64,000 bases of DNA, from positions 1 to 64,000 of the forward strand of contig DAMANX010000024.1 in NCBI GenBank assembly GCA_032073245.1, given 5' to 3'. Numbering within the stretch: the stretch's first letter is position 1; each line of letters starts with the position of its first letter. The notes beneath the pieces were generated by a model. The model was not told the DNA's origin, made no database searches, and saw only the letters and a list, made by a program, of their open reading frames with translations. This DNA comes from QVMG01 sp032073245 (GTDB lineage Bacteria > Bacteroidota > Bacteroidia > Bacteroidales > Tannerellaceae). A program made the translations under genes and the position numbers. Of this stretch, positions 1-10,000 are shown one piece after another.

Positions 1-130
1 GGTTATTCACATAAAACGTCTTTGACGTTCTTGTATGTATCTTCAAATATTTTTCTATTAATCCCAGTTATTAGATCTACCAAACTGTTCTCGGTAGTAG
101 CAACAATTAAGTGTTAATGGATGATATCAA

Positions 131-703
131 TTAAATATTAAAAGAAAGGAAAGCAATAAGTGGTAAATAATCTTTTAATTCTTTTTTGAGGATTTCTATT
201 ACCTGGCTTTTATAGCGTTTAGCTGTACGAACAGATATATTTAGAGTTTCAGCTATTTCTTCATAGTTTTTACCTTCCATGCGGTTCATTTCAAATATTA
301 TGCGATAGGTATCCGGCAATTTAGCTAGGGCTTTATCTAATAATTCATGTAATTCAGTCAAGAGATATACATCTTCTTCCTCTAAATCAGAAACACTTCT
401 CTTTTCTGAAATGAAATCTTCATATTGTCTTGATAGTCCTTCTTTTCGTAAATGATTCAGACAATGATTACGTACAGATACAATCAAATAATTTCGAACA
501 GAGGAAGTGATGGCGAGTTTTTTCCGGTCTTCCCATAATATGGCGAATACATCCTGAACTATATCTTCACGAATAGCACGTTCTTCAATAAATCTTTTTG
601 CATACATAGAAAGTGCAGGATAAAAAAGATTGAATAATTTTTCAAAGGCCTTTTCATCATCATTAACGGCTGTTTTCCAGAGAAGTAAATCAGGTTCATC
701 CAT
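131..703 (-). CDS. ECF RNA polymerase sigma factor (Bacteroidetes sigma-70 family)
   Basis: The protein (190 aa from the chosen ATG) has sigma region 2 near the N terminus (LFNLFYPALSMYAKRF, then EDIVQDVFAILWED) and region 4 with a helix-turn-helix at the C terminus (MEGKNYEEIAETLNISVRTA). Such factors direct RNA polymerase to PUL promoters once released by a FecR anti-sigma factor. A longer frame begins at a GTG at 727, but a TATATTTG -7 element occupies 734-727 on this strand, so transcription should begin near 720 and the ATG at 703 is the credible start. It is transcribed away from the fecR gene at 820, whereas most sigma/fecR pairs form one operon. Family assignment is firm; pairing with the fecR next door is inferred from proximity. 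Confidence 0.9.
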   Translation of the reverse strand: MDEPDLLLWKTAVNDDEKAFEKLFNLFYPALSMYAKRFIEERAIREDIVQDVFAILWEDRKKLAITSSVRNYLIVSVRNHCLNHLRKEGLSRQYEDFISEKRSVSDLEEEDVYLLTELHELLDKALAKLPDTYRIIFEMNRMEGKNYEEIAETLNISVRTAKRYKSQVIEILKKELKDYLPLIAFLSFNI

Positions 704-726
704 GCACGATATCACACTTATGTTCA

Positions 727-758
727 CAAATATAGGTATTGATACGAAAAAAAGGCAA
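727..758 (-). promoter_or_regulatory. Promoter of the ECF sigma gene
   Basis: On the minus strand a TATATTTG -7 box lies at 734-727, and a TTG-containing -33-like element at 758-756 stands about 21 nt upstream. It matches the Bacteroidetes promoter pattern and gives a leader of roughly 17 nt before the ATG at 703. Confidence 0.55.
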
Positions 759-819
759 AATATGTGGCACTATTTTTTTTCATAATTGTCCTATTAGTGT
801 ATACCATGATAAATTCAGG

Positions 820-1866
820 ATGAGAGAAGATATAAATTTAGATAAAGAAGTTTTATTTTTTCGCTATTGTAATGGAACTGCCACATCTGCAGAACAAGAG
901 CAAGTAGAGAAAATGGCTGCTGAATCCGCTGAAATAGCAGAGGAATTGGAAGCTGTTAAAAGAGCCCTTGTTCTAAAAAATAAGATAATTGAGGCAGAGT
1001 CTTATGATATTCCTGTTGGATATCGGAATATGCAGCAGAAAATTAAAGCCAAAAGTAAACGGATAAACTTTATAACTGTCCTTTCCCGCATAGCAGCAAT
1101 CCTTGTTCTTCCTTTATTAATTTCCACTTTGGTGTTTGCTTATATGGCATTTAATAGTACAGAGGTTACGGAGCATATTGCTTATGCGGAAGTCACTTCT
1201 GCCCCTGGTCTGATTTCTTGTTTTGAACTGCCTGATAGATCGAAAGTATGGCTCAACTCCGGAGCAACTCTACGTTATCCTACAACATTTATGGGTGCAG
1301 CAAGAGAGGTCGAATTAAATGGTGAAGGTTATTTTGAGGTAGAAGCTGATAAAGAACATCCTTTTTATGTAGCAACCAAGTCCGGCATAAAGGTGATGGC
1401 TCACGGAACACAATTCAACGTAAAAGCAACGGAAAAAAGTATTGAAACCGTATTGGCAGAAGGAAAAGTAGACATTCTTCTTTGGGATAAGATATTACAG
1501 GCTTTAAATCCGAGTGAAGAGGCTGCATTTGATATGGATACACGCCAGTTATCTATCCAGGAGGTAAATGTATATGAGAAAATTGCATGGAAAGATGGAA
1601 AGATCATTTTCCGTAATGCTCCGTTAGATGAGGTATTCGATCGATTAAGCAGTCGATATAATGTAGATATAGTCTTGCATGACGATTATAAATTATCGGA
1701 TAGATATCGTTCACGTGTAACATTTACAGACGAAACAATTCAACAAATATTCTCTTATCTATCGGTTGCAGCTCCTATTGAATGGAAGATAAGCTCACCT
1801 GTACAAAAGAATGACTCTACTCTTACAAAACAACGTATAGAAGTGTGGTTAAAGAAAAAAAGATAG
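820..1866 (+). CDS. FecR-family anti-sigma factor
   Basis: This is an inner-membrane anti-sigma protein of 348 aa. The N-terminal cytoplasmic part (LDKEVLFFRYCNGTATSAEQ) should hold the sigma factor. One membrane helix follows (around SRIAAILVLPLLISTLVFAY). The periplasmic FecR domain has the typical SKVWLNSGATLRYP and GEGYFEVEADKEHPFYV motifs, and a DUF4974-like C-terminal domain starts near FRNAPLDEVFDRLSSRYN. I start it at the ATG at 820 because the 27 extra residues of the longer frame from 739 do not resemble the family. It precedes the STN-containing susC at 2017, the usual signalling partner, and probably restrains the divergent sigma factor at 131-703. Confidence 0.88.
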   Translation: MREDINLDKEVLFFRYCNGTATSAEQEQVEKMAAESAEIAEELEAVKRALVLKNKIIEAESYDIPVGYRNMQQKIKAKSKRINFITVLSRIAAILVLPLLISTLVFAYMAFNSTEVTEHIAYAEVTSAPGLISCFELPDRSKVWLNSGATLRYPTTFMGAAREVELNGEGYFEVEADKEHPFYVATKSGIKVMAHGTQFNVKATEKSIETVLAEGKVDILLWDKILQALNPSEEAAFDMDTRQLSIQEVNVYEKIAWKDGKIIFRNAPLDEVFDRLSSRYNVDIVLHDDYKLSDRYRSRVTFTDETIQQIFSYLSVAAPIEWKISSPVQKNDSTLTKQRIEVWLKKKR

Positions 1867-1917
1867 TAACACAATTTAAAAATATGCCTATGATAAAATC
1901 TTAGATCTAATACAAAA

Positions 1918-1986
1918 ACAAGAGCAAGCGGCAACTTACTCTTGTCTAGCGAACTTAACTTCTTTGGAACAGTTGGCTCCAAAGAA
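1918..1986 (+). terminator. Two hairpins between fecR and susC
   Basis: Two stem-loops follow fecR. The first pairs ACAAGAG (1918-1924) with CTCTTGT (1939-1945). The second pairs TTCTTTGGA (1960-1968) with TCCAAAGAA (1978-1986). Neither has a strong U-tract. They could attenuate read-through from fecR into susC or shape the susC leader. A hairpin also occupies the fecR-susC gap of the second sigma/FecR locus (40455-40484). Confidence 0.4.
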
Positions 1987-2016
1987 ACACTTAATAATTA
2001 AATTCAATACAAACTT

Positions 2017-5000
2017 ATGAAAATCCAGAAATTATTCGGGGTTATTCACTCCTTTTATTTCTTAAAAATTAATAGAAAAATGAGAATAGGCGTCTTTTTA
2101 TTGCTGGTGGCTCTTTTTCAACTCAGTGCAGGTAATACTTATTCGCAGGAAAATTCTCTATCGCTTTCATTGAAAAATGCACCTATAGAGGAAATTCTAG
2201 ATCAAATAGAGCAAAACACTGATTACACTTTTCTGATTTTAGACAAAGAACTTGATATCAACAAACAAGCTACCGTACAGGCTAATAATCAATCTATTGA
2301 GAGTGTTTTGACAGATTTGTTTAAAAACACCAATATTCAATACAGAGTGATGGATCATCAAATTGTGTTGATGAACAAAGCTGCCGTTTCACAAACAGTA
2401 CAACAAACCACAAAAAGTGTACAGGGAAAAGTGATCGATGAAATTGGAGAACCTGTCATCGGAGCTAATATCATGGAGAAGGGAACTACCAATGGTGTAA
2501 TTTCCAATATAGACGGAGAGTTTAGTATTCAGGTATCACCGAATGCAACATTAATAATTTCTTATATTGGATATAATACTCAGGAAGTTGTTGTTGGAAA
2601 CCAAACACAGATACAGGTTGTTTTAGCCGAAGATTCACAAACTCTGAATGAGATAGTTGTAATCGGGTTTGGTACACAAAAGAAAGCAAACCTGACAGGA
2701 GCTGTATCTGCAGTATCCGGTGAAGATCTATCTAAACGTCCGGTAGCCAATACGGCAACTATGCTACAAGCTCAAATTCCCGGATTAAGAGTAACTCAGG
2801 CAAAAGGACAACCGGGAAATGAAAGTACACAATTCCGTATTCGTGGACAGGGAACCTATTCGGCAGCAGGTTCTGACCCTCTTATTTTGATTAATGGTGT
2901 TGAAGGTGATATTTCCACACTCGACCCTAATATTATAGAGAGTGTATCTGTATTGAAAGATGCTGCATCTGCATCGATTTACGGTTCTCGTGCAGCAAAT
3001 GGTGTTATCCTTGTTACTACCAAAACAGGAACAGGTGTTAAAGACAATGTGCGGGTAAGCTATAATGGGAATTTTGCCATATACCAACCTATATCTGTAT
3101 TAGATCTTATCTGGGATTCAGCAGAATATATGAAATACTTCAATATGGCAAAAAGAAATAGTGGAGCGGCTGTTTCTACAATGTATACGGATGAAATGAT
3201 TGCTGCTTACAGTGATCCTAACAGAGATAAAACTCTTTATCCAAGTTTCGACTGGGTAGATTATATGTTCCAGAATCCATTTGTTCAGACACATAATATC
3301 AATGCCAGTGGTTCATCTTCCGGAGGTAAAACTGCTTATAACATTTCATTAAGCTATGTAGACCAACCGGGTACGATGCGGGGATCGGAATATAATAGAA
3401 TAAATGCTGCTATTGATATAACATCACAGGTTAATAGCTGGATTCGGACAGGTGCTTATTTCTCAGGAAGCCGTGGAAATACAAAACAAACAGCACAAGG
3501 AGATGAAGATGCTTATTTATCTACTATTTCCCAGGCTCCTACTTATATGCCATGGTTACCCGATGATGGGAGCGGTACTACCCGTTGGACACATAAAGCC
3601 TATGAGCATGAAGGTAATAATAAAAATATGCCGGCCATTATCGCCTCAAATACCTTTAAGAAAAATACGAAAACAGATGTGAACCTCCAGTATTGGTTGG
3701 AATTTTCTCCTTTAAAAGGATTAACCTGGTTTAATAAAGCTGCAACCCGTATTCGCTTCGATCGGGAGAAATTAAACTATGCAAATCCAATACCTCAGTA
3801 TTATTACCATACTGGTAACCAATCTCGTTTATTGGATACACGTGGCCCTGGATTGACAAGTAAAATGGACGAAACACTTTATTTCAATTTTTATTCTACA
3901 CTGAAGTATGATTTCGCAACATACAATGATTTTCACAAATTCTCTGTAATGGGTGGTTTCAGTTTAGAAATGAATGATCTGAATAAATTGGAAGGATATC
4001 GTAAAGACTTTATCTTCCCATTAGAGGAATTGGATGCAGGAACATCAGCTATCCAAACTAATAAAGGTAACCTGGAAGAATGGAGATTGCTTTCCTGGTT
4101 CGGACGTCTTAACTACAGCTTTAAAGATCGTTATTTATTGGAGGCCAATATCCGTTATGATGGAACGTCCCGTATTGCATCTGAAAACCGTTGGGGGGTA
4201 TTTCCTTCTTTCTCTGCCGGATGGCGTCTTACAGAAGAAGAATGGATGAGGAATCTTTCTCTTAACTGGTTAAACAACGTGAAGTTTAGAGGTTCTTGGG
4301 GGAAATTAGGAAATCAAAACATCAGTTTATATTCTTATAATGCAGTTGTTTCACCTGATATATCATATCCCTATGATAATAATGTGGTTTCAACAGGGGT
4401 TGCCCAAAAGGCTTTCAGTAACCGTAACCTAATTTGGGAGACAACTACCATTACAGACGTTGGTGTGGATATGACTCTTTTCCAGGGTTTGAATATCACA
4501 TTTGATTGGTACAATAAAACAACTTCGGATATTCTTCGTAAAGCACAGGCAACTAATCTTTTAGGATTAGATGCTCCTTTTATTAATGATGGGGAAATGA
4601 CGAATAAAGGGATTGAGCTTAGTCTACAATACTCTAACCGTATAAGTAAAGGTATTTTTGAAGGTATGCATTACAGTGTGGGCGCGTACATAGATAAAAC
4701 AACGAATGAATTAACTAAATTCGGGGCAGACGAAATAAGCAGTGGTCAACTTAAAAGTGAAGGCCATCCCTATGATTCATTCTATTTATATGATGCAATA
4801 GGTATTTTCAAAGATCAGAATGAAGTGGATAACTCTCCGAAACAATTTACAGATAATACACAACCGGGTGATATTAAATACCGCGATATAAGTGGCCCGA
4901 ATGGTGTGCCTGATGGGATTATCAATGAACTTGACCGTGAGGTAATCAAAGGCCGTTTCCCTGATTTTGAATATGGTATAAATGCTAGTTTAGGCTGGAA

Positions 5001-5454
5001 AGGATTTGACCTTTCTCTTCTGGGACAAGGGGTGCAAGGTGTTAAGCATTATGCAAAAGACTGGGGTGTACAACCATTCAGACAGGGTTCGCCTCCATCC
5101 AAAGATTATATCAAAAACATGTGGACAGAAGAGAATCCGAACGGAAAATATCCTCGATTGTATTACGACAATATGGGTGGTACAAAAAATACACGTGAAA
5201 GCACTTATTATTTGCATGATGGTTCTTTCTTCCGTTTAAAGAATCTCACTTTTGGTTATACATTGCCTAAATCGATTACCGGAAATATGATTCAAAGCCT
5301 TCGCGTTTATTTCTCCGGTGATAACTTATTTACCATTACGAAATTCCCACAAGGAGGAGACCCTGACCGTAAAAATGATTCGAAAAGTAATACGCGTTTA
5401 GTGTTCTATCCTCAAAACAGGATTTATTCGCTTGGTATTAATATTAATTTTTAA
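2017..5454 (+). CDS. SusC-type TonB-dependent outer-membrane transporter with STN signalling domain
   Basis: This 1145-aa outer-membrane glycan importer has, in order, a signal peptide, an STN domain (about residues 50-125, LSLKNAPIEEILDQIEQ), a carboxypeptidase-like beta-sandwich (VQGKVIDEIGEPVIGANI), the plug with a TonB-box-like NEIVVIGFGTQKK, SusC plug signatures (LKDAASASIYGSRAANGVI) and a 22-strand barrel ending in the aromatic-rich YSLGININF. The STN domain is the part that contacts FecR in transducer-type transporters, which fits fecR directly upstream. The susD at 5465 begins 10 nt after the stop, so the two are co-transcribed. The substrate cannot be read from the sequence. The first ATG is used; an internal Met 21 codons later (MRIGVFLLL) is an alternative that still leaves a signal peptide. 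Confidence 0.93.
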   Translation: MKIQKLFGVIHSFYFLKINRKMRIGVFLLLVALFQLSAGNTYSQENSLSLSLKNAPIEEILDQIEQNTDYTFLILDKELDINKQATVQANNQSIESVLTDLFKNTNIQYRVMDHQIVLMNKAAVSQTVQQTTKSVQGKVIDEIGEPVIGANIMEKGTTNGVISNIDGEFSIQVSPNATLIISYIGYNTQEVVVGNQTQIQVVLAEDSQTLNEIVVIGFGTQKKANLTGAVSAVSGEDLSKRPVANTATMLQAQIPGLRVTQAKGQPGNESTQFRIRGQGTYSAAGSDPLILINGVEGDISTLDPNIIESVSVLKDAASASIYGSRAANGVILVTTKTGTGVKDNVRVSYNGNFAIYQPISVLDLIWDSAEYMKYFNMAKRNSGAAVSTMYTDEMIAAYSDPNRDKTLYPSFDWVDYMFQNPFVQTHNINASGSSSGGKTAYNISLSYVDQPGTMRGSEYNRINAAIDITSQVNSWIRTGAYFSGSRGNTKQTAQGDEDAYLSTISQAPTYMPWLPDDGSGTTRWTHKAYEHEGNNKNMPAIIASNTFKKNTKTDVNLQYWLEFSPLKGLTWFNKAATRIRFDREKLNYANPIPQYYYHTGNQSRLLDTRGPGLTSKMDETLYFNFYSTLKYDFATYNDFHKFSVMGGFSLEMNDLNKLEGYRKDFIFPLEELDAGTSAIQTNKGNLEEWRLLSWFGRLNYSFKDRYLLEANIRYDGTSRIASENRWGVFPSFSAGWRLTEEEWMRNLSLNWLNNVKFRGSWGKLGNQNISLYSYNAVVSPDISYPYDNNVVSTGVAQKAFSNRNLIWETTTITDVGVDMTLFQGLNITFDWYNKTTSDILRKAQATNLLGLDAPFINDGEMTNKGIELSLQYSNRISKGIFEGMHYSVGAYIDKTTNELTKFGADEISSGQLKSEGHPYDSFYLYDAIGIFKDQNEVDNSPKQFTDNTQPGDIKYRDISGPNGVPDGIINELDREVIKGRFPDFEYGINASLGWKGFDLSLLGQGVQGVKHYAKDWGVQPFRQGSPPSKDYIKNMWTEENPNGKYPRLYYDNMGGTKNTRESTYYLHDGSFFRLKNLTFGYTLPKSITGNMIQSLRVYFSGDNLFTITKFPQGGDPDRKNDSKSNTRLVFYPQNRIYSLGININF

Positions 5455-5464
5455 AAGACTGACG

Positions 5465-6982
5465 ATGAAAAAGATTTTAATATACAGCATATTCCTGAGC
5501 TTTATTGTATCTATCAGTAGTTGTTCTGATTTTTTGGAGGTTGCACCTCCTGATAAACCATCAGAAACAACTTTCTGGAAAACCAAATCGGATTTTGATT
5601 TTGCACTTACCGGCTGTTATGGAGGATTGCAGAAAGATCGTTTAGCGGCCTTGTTAATCAGCTATGATTGTATGACAGATAATGCTCACCGTGGAGTAGG
5701 TTCAATGGATTATCAAAATGAGTTGTATGTAACCGGTTTGCTAAATCCATCAGCTGCCGGCCATGTGCCCGAAATCTATAAGCAATCTTATGAAGCAATT
5801 GCCCGTATCAATAATTTCCTGTATCAATTGCATAATGCACAGGGAACAGGCATTACGGATGACGAAAAAAAGAATATGATTGCCGAAGCTCATTTCCTTC
5901 GCGGTTATTGCTATTGGATGCTTTATCAGTTCTATGGGGAGGTTCCAATTGTTACTGAACCACTAACCATTGAAAACCAGATTCAGCCAAAGAATACATT
6001 GGCAGAAGTGAAAGCACATGTATTAAGCGAATTCCAAACAGCTATTGATAATTTCACAAAGGATCAGACTTATAAAGCATCCGGAGGTAGAGCAACCAAA
6101 GGAGCTGCCCGTGGAATGAAAGCACGTGTAATTATGTTTACAGCTTATGATGCACAAGGGAATCCGATCCAGGCAGAACTGGAAAAAGCGTACAACGAAT
6201 TAAGCCAGATATCAGGCTATTCACTGAATCCTGAGTATGCTTATAATTTCTATCCGGATCAACAGGAAAATTCTCCGGAAATCATGTTTTCTATAAAGTA
6301 TCTGGCACCCAGTTCTTCTCATAAGGCAGATACTTATTTCGGCCAGGATAATGGTACGTATCCGACAACAGATTTATACAATGCTTACTATCCCGGGGAT
6401 ACACGTAAGTTAAAAACATTTGCAAATGAACAAACTTATACCTGGATTGGACGTCCTACCATTACGTTTTCAAAGTCAACAACTAATTATGGTTATCGCC
6501 GTCCTATTAAAGGAGTTTCTCCTCTACCACTGGCTTCGGGAGCAACTGAGTGGGGTAAAGAAAATATGGCTGATTATGATCCCGTTGTTTTACGTTGGGG
6601 AGAATTGATGCTGCTTAAAGCAGAAATAGCTGTTGAATTGGATAAGTTTGATGAGGCAAGACAGGCGGTAAATGAAATTCGCGACCGTCAAACAACTTTG
6701 GCACATTTGCCAGAGGGATTGACTAAGATACAAATGCGCGACTCGGTTCGTCATGAACGCCGGGTTGAAACTGCTTACGAAAGTGCTTTACGCTACTATG
6801 ACTTAAAACGTTGGGGCATTATGGAACAAAGACTGAAAGAGGCCTTTAACAATGATCCTGACTTTAACAACCTGAATCCGACATGGACCGCTGAAAAAAA
6901 CTATTTCTTGCCGTTACCGCAAAATGAAATAGAAAAATCACGGGGCGTATTGATTCAAAACCCTGCATATTCTACTTTATAA
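5465..6982 (+). CDS. SusD/RagB-family surface glycan-binding lipoprotein
   Basis: This 505-aa lipoprotein caps the SusC barrel and binds glycan. It has a lipobox (SFIVSISSC), the family N terminus (SDFLEVAPPDKPSETTFW), TPR-like helices around LRGYCYWMLYQFYGEVPIV, and the C-terminal signatures RHERRVETAYESALRYYDLKRWG and NYFLPLPQNEI. The start is the ATG at 5465; an in-frame upstream start at 5432 would lie inside susC and spoil the signal peptide. It forms an operon with the susC before it. Confidence 0.93.
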   Translation: MKKILIYSIFLSFIVSISSCSDFLEVAPPDKPSETTFWKTKSDFDFALTGCYGGLQKDRLAALLISYDCMTDNAHRGVGSMDYQNELYVTGLLNPSAAGHVPEIYKQSYEAIARINNFLYQLHNAQGTGITDDEKKNMIAEAHFLRGYCYWMLYQFYGEVPIVTEPLTIENQIQPKNTLAEVKAHVLSEFQTAIDNFTKDQTYKASGGRATKGAARGMKARVIMFTAYDAQGNPIQAELEKAYNELSQISGYSLNPEYAYNFYPDQQENSPEIMFSIKYLAPSSSHKADTYFGQDNGTYPTTDLYNAYYPGDTRKLKTFANEQTYTWIGRPTITFSKSTTNYGYRRPIKGVSPLPLASGATEWGKENMADYDPVVLRWGELMLLKAEIAVELDKFDEARQAVNEIRDRQTTLAHLPEGLTKIQMRDSVRHERRVETAYESALRYYDLKRWGIMEQRLKEAFNNDPDFNNLNPTWTAEKNYFLPLPQNEIEKSRGVLIQNPAYSTL

Positions 6983-7005
6983 TCAGAATTCGTTTTATGT
7001 AATCC

Positions 7006-7036
7006 AATCCGGGCAGAATCATTCACTGCCCGGATT
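7006..7036 (+). terminator. Terminator hairpin after susD
   Basis: A perfect 11-bp stem (AATCCGGGCAG at 7006-7016 with CTGCCCGGATT at 7026-7036) lies just after the susD stop. It should end the susCD transcript before the promoter at 7046-7076. Confidence 0.65.
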
Positions 7037-7045
7037 TATCTCTGA

Positions 7046-7076
7046 TTGGATTTGAAGGTTACATTTCTTATATTTG
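7046..7076 (+). promoter_or_regulatory. Promoter of the 7099 gene
   Basis: TTGG at 7046-7049 and TATATTTG at 7069-7076 are 19 nt apart, a good Bacteroidetes -33/-7 pair. The predicted start of transcription is about 15 nt before the ATG at 7099. The enzyme genes can therefore be transcribed separately from susCD. Confidence 0.6.
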
Positions 7077-7098
7077 CTAGATTTAAAATATTATCACA

Positions 7099-10000
7099 AT
7101 GAAACATCCATTTATCTTATCTTTCCTTCTATCTCTTTCTGTAATTGCTTCGGCTCAGAAGAAGCAAGCTGCACCAGACAATTGGATAGATGCTTCTGTT
7201 AAGAAGAAATCAGAACTGAGGACACAATTGGCAAAGGCGGGTATGCCTATAGAATCGGCATTTCTTAAGCATAAAAATAAGGCCCAACCTATCACGGCTA
7301 ATATTGCGGGACAAGAAACATTGGTATTGCTTACAACAGCGGGTCCGGATGGCAACAATAAAGATTGGGCTATTTGGGGAAATCCTAAACTGATTAAGGC
7401 TGATGGAAGTTTTGTGTGGTTAGACGAATTAAATCCGGTATTTTCCAAAGTCGGTTCTGCAAGTCTAAGTAAGAACAAGGATCACAATGGTCGTGCAATT
7501 ACTATTGCAGGCAAAGGATATGATCATGCCTATTTTTGTCATGCAAATGGTGTGATGGTATTTGATTTAGGAAAAGAATTTGTTCGTTTTGAAGCAGAGG
7601 TAGGAATTGCCGATGCTGCCAATGGAGGTAGTTGTTATTTCCGGGTATTAAATACATATCCCAAAGATGATATAAACCGTCTGGTTGCTGATTATACAAA
7701 AGAGATGGCGGTATTTAGTGCAAATGTTAATGGGTTAGACAATTGGCTGACAACGATGGATGCTTCCTTAGAAAAAGAAGTTGTAGCCAAGCAAATAGCA
7801 CTTTTAAAAGATGGTTCTTACTTTACGAAATCAATGGGTAACATTGAAAAGGAATCAAATGTGGATGAACAGATACGTCAATACTTGCATTTACTGGATA
7901 ATGTATTAAAAGTGCTGGAAATGCAACGTGAGCTGGAATGGCTTAATAAAGAAGCTATTCATCTTGCCTTTGATGATATGAAGAAAATGAAAGGTTTCGA
8001 TGCAGCTCCATATCAACCTCTTTTAGATGAATTAGATAAATTAGTCGGCAATGGATTTGCCGGAATATATAGCCTGGATGAGACAGCTTTTGCCAATGCA
8101 GAAAAAGCTATCTCAAATAAGCGTAAAATTTTATTAGCCAATCCTTTCCTTAATGAAGATAAAGTAATAACTGTGCGTTATAAACTTGGAGCAGGGGCAC
8201 GGTCTGCTATGGCTCCGGCTTTAGGAACGCAATCCAATAACTGGACTAATCAGGAATCTGCAAGACGTTCAGGTTTTGATGCTGAGATTGTAGAATTAAC
8301 CAACCTTCGGGATGATATCCAAATGCGGACAGTATTTAAACCGGATAATACATCTTCTATAGCTGATTTAAAATTGCATTGGAATGGTGATAAAGTAATG
8401 TTTACCACTCTCATGCCTGATAAACGTTGGAATCTTTTTGAGGCCACATTGGATGGAAAATCGTCCAAACCTATGATGAAGATGTTAGAACCTGATTTAG
8501 AGTTCTATGATGGCACATGGTTACCTGACGGACGTATTATTGCCAATTCAAATATTGGCTATCAGGGAGTTCCTTGTGTAAATGGAAAAGACCCGGTAGG
8601 AAATATGGTTTTATATGATCCGAAGGAAGAAAGCCTTCGTCGTTTGACGTTCGACCAGGATGCAAACTGGAATCCAGTAATTATGCACAACGGACGTGTA
8701 ATGTATACCCGTTGGGAATATACCGACCTGACTCACTATTATTCTCGTATTGTGATGCACATGAACCCAGATGGAACTGAAAATAAAGCTCTATGGGGAA
8801 GTGGAAATATGTTCCCGAACTCTACATTTGATATACAACCTTTACCTGGTCATTCTTCTGCTTTTTCTGGCATCATATCCGGGCATCACGGAGTTGCGCG
8901 TTCTGGCCGTTTTATTCTTTTCGATCCAATCAAGGCACGTAAAGGTGCTGAAGGTATGATTCAGGAAATACCTTACCGGAATCGTCCGATTGTAGAGTTG
9001 GTAAAAGACCGTTTAGTGGATGATGTATGGCCTCAATTTATTAAACCTACCCCATTAAATGACAAATATTTCTTAGTCTCTGCGAAATTAGACAAACAAG
9101 ATCTATGGGGTATATACCTGGTGGATGTTTATGATAATGTGACTTGCCTGCAAAAAGTGGAAGGAGAAGGCTATATAAGCCCTATTGCTGTGCGTAAAAC
9201 AACAATGCCTCCGGCAATCCCTGATCGTGTGAAACTGGGTGAAAAAGAAGCAACTGTATTTATTCAGGATATCTATGAAGGTGAAGGCTTAAGAGATGTG
9301 CCACGTGGTACAGTGAAAGAACTTCGTTTACATGCTTATGAGTATGCATATCTCAAAACCAAATCCGACCACAACTGGCAAGGTATTCAAAGTGGATGGG
9401 ATATCAAACGTATTCTTGGTACTGTTCCGGTAGAGGAAGATGGTTCGGTTATCTTTAAGATCCCGGCTAATACGCCTGTCTCAATCCAACCGGTAGATGA
9501 AAATGGTGCCGCTATTCAATGGATGCGTAGCTGGTTTACCGGCCAACCGGGAGAAATTGTTTCCTGTATTGGTTGTCACGAAGACCAGAACCAAATACCT
9601 ATTCCTAAACGGACTATTGCTTCACAAAAGAGTCCGGTAGCTTTGACATTGCCTGAAGGCGGTATTCGTTCTTTTACTTTTGATTTGGAAATGCAACCCA
9701 TATTGGATCGTGCTTGTATTGCCTGCCATACAGGAGAAGGGAAAGCTTTTGATTTGAGAGGAGGGAAAAAGGATAAGAATGGTTATGGTACTTCTTATCT
9801 GAATATTCATCCTTATGTCCATCGTCAAGGACCTGAAGCAGATATTGTTGTTCTTCAGCCTTACGAATATCATGCCAATACAAGTGAACTTGTACGTATA
9901 TTAAAGAAAGGGCATTATAATGTTGAATTAACAGATAACGAATGGAGAAGCCTATATAACTGGATTGATTATAATGCACCCGATAAAGGTTATTTCAATG

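Noticed and set aside
1..130. Small hairpin AACGTC/GACGTT at 15-29 as terminator of the sigma gene
   Set aside because: Only a 6-bp stem and about 100 nt from the stop; too weak to call.
704..727. GTG start at 727 for the first ECF sigma gene
   Set aside because: A TATATTTG promoter element covers 727-734 on that strand, so the GTG would not be in the transcript.
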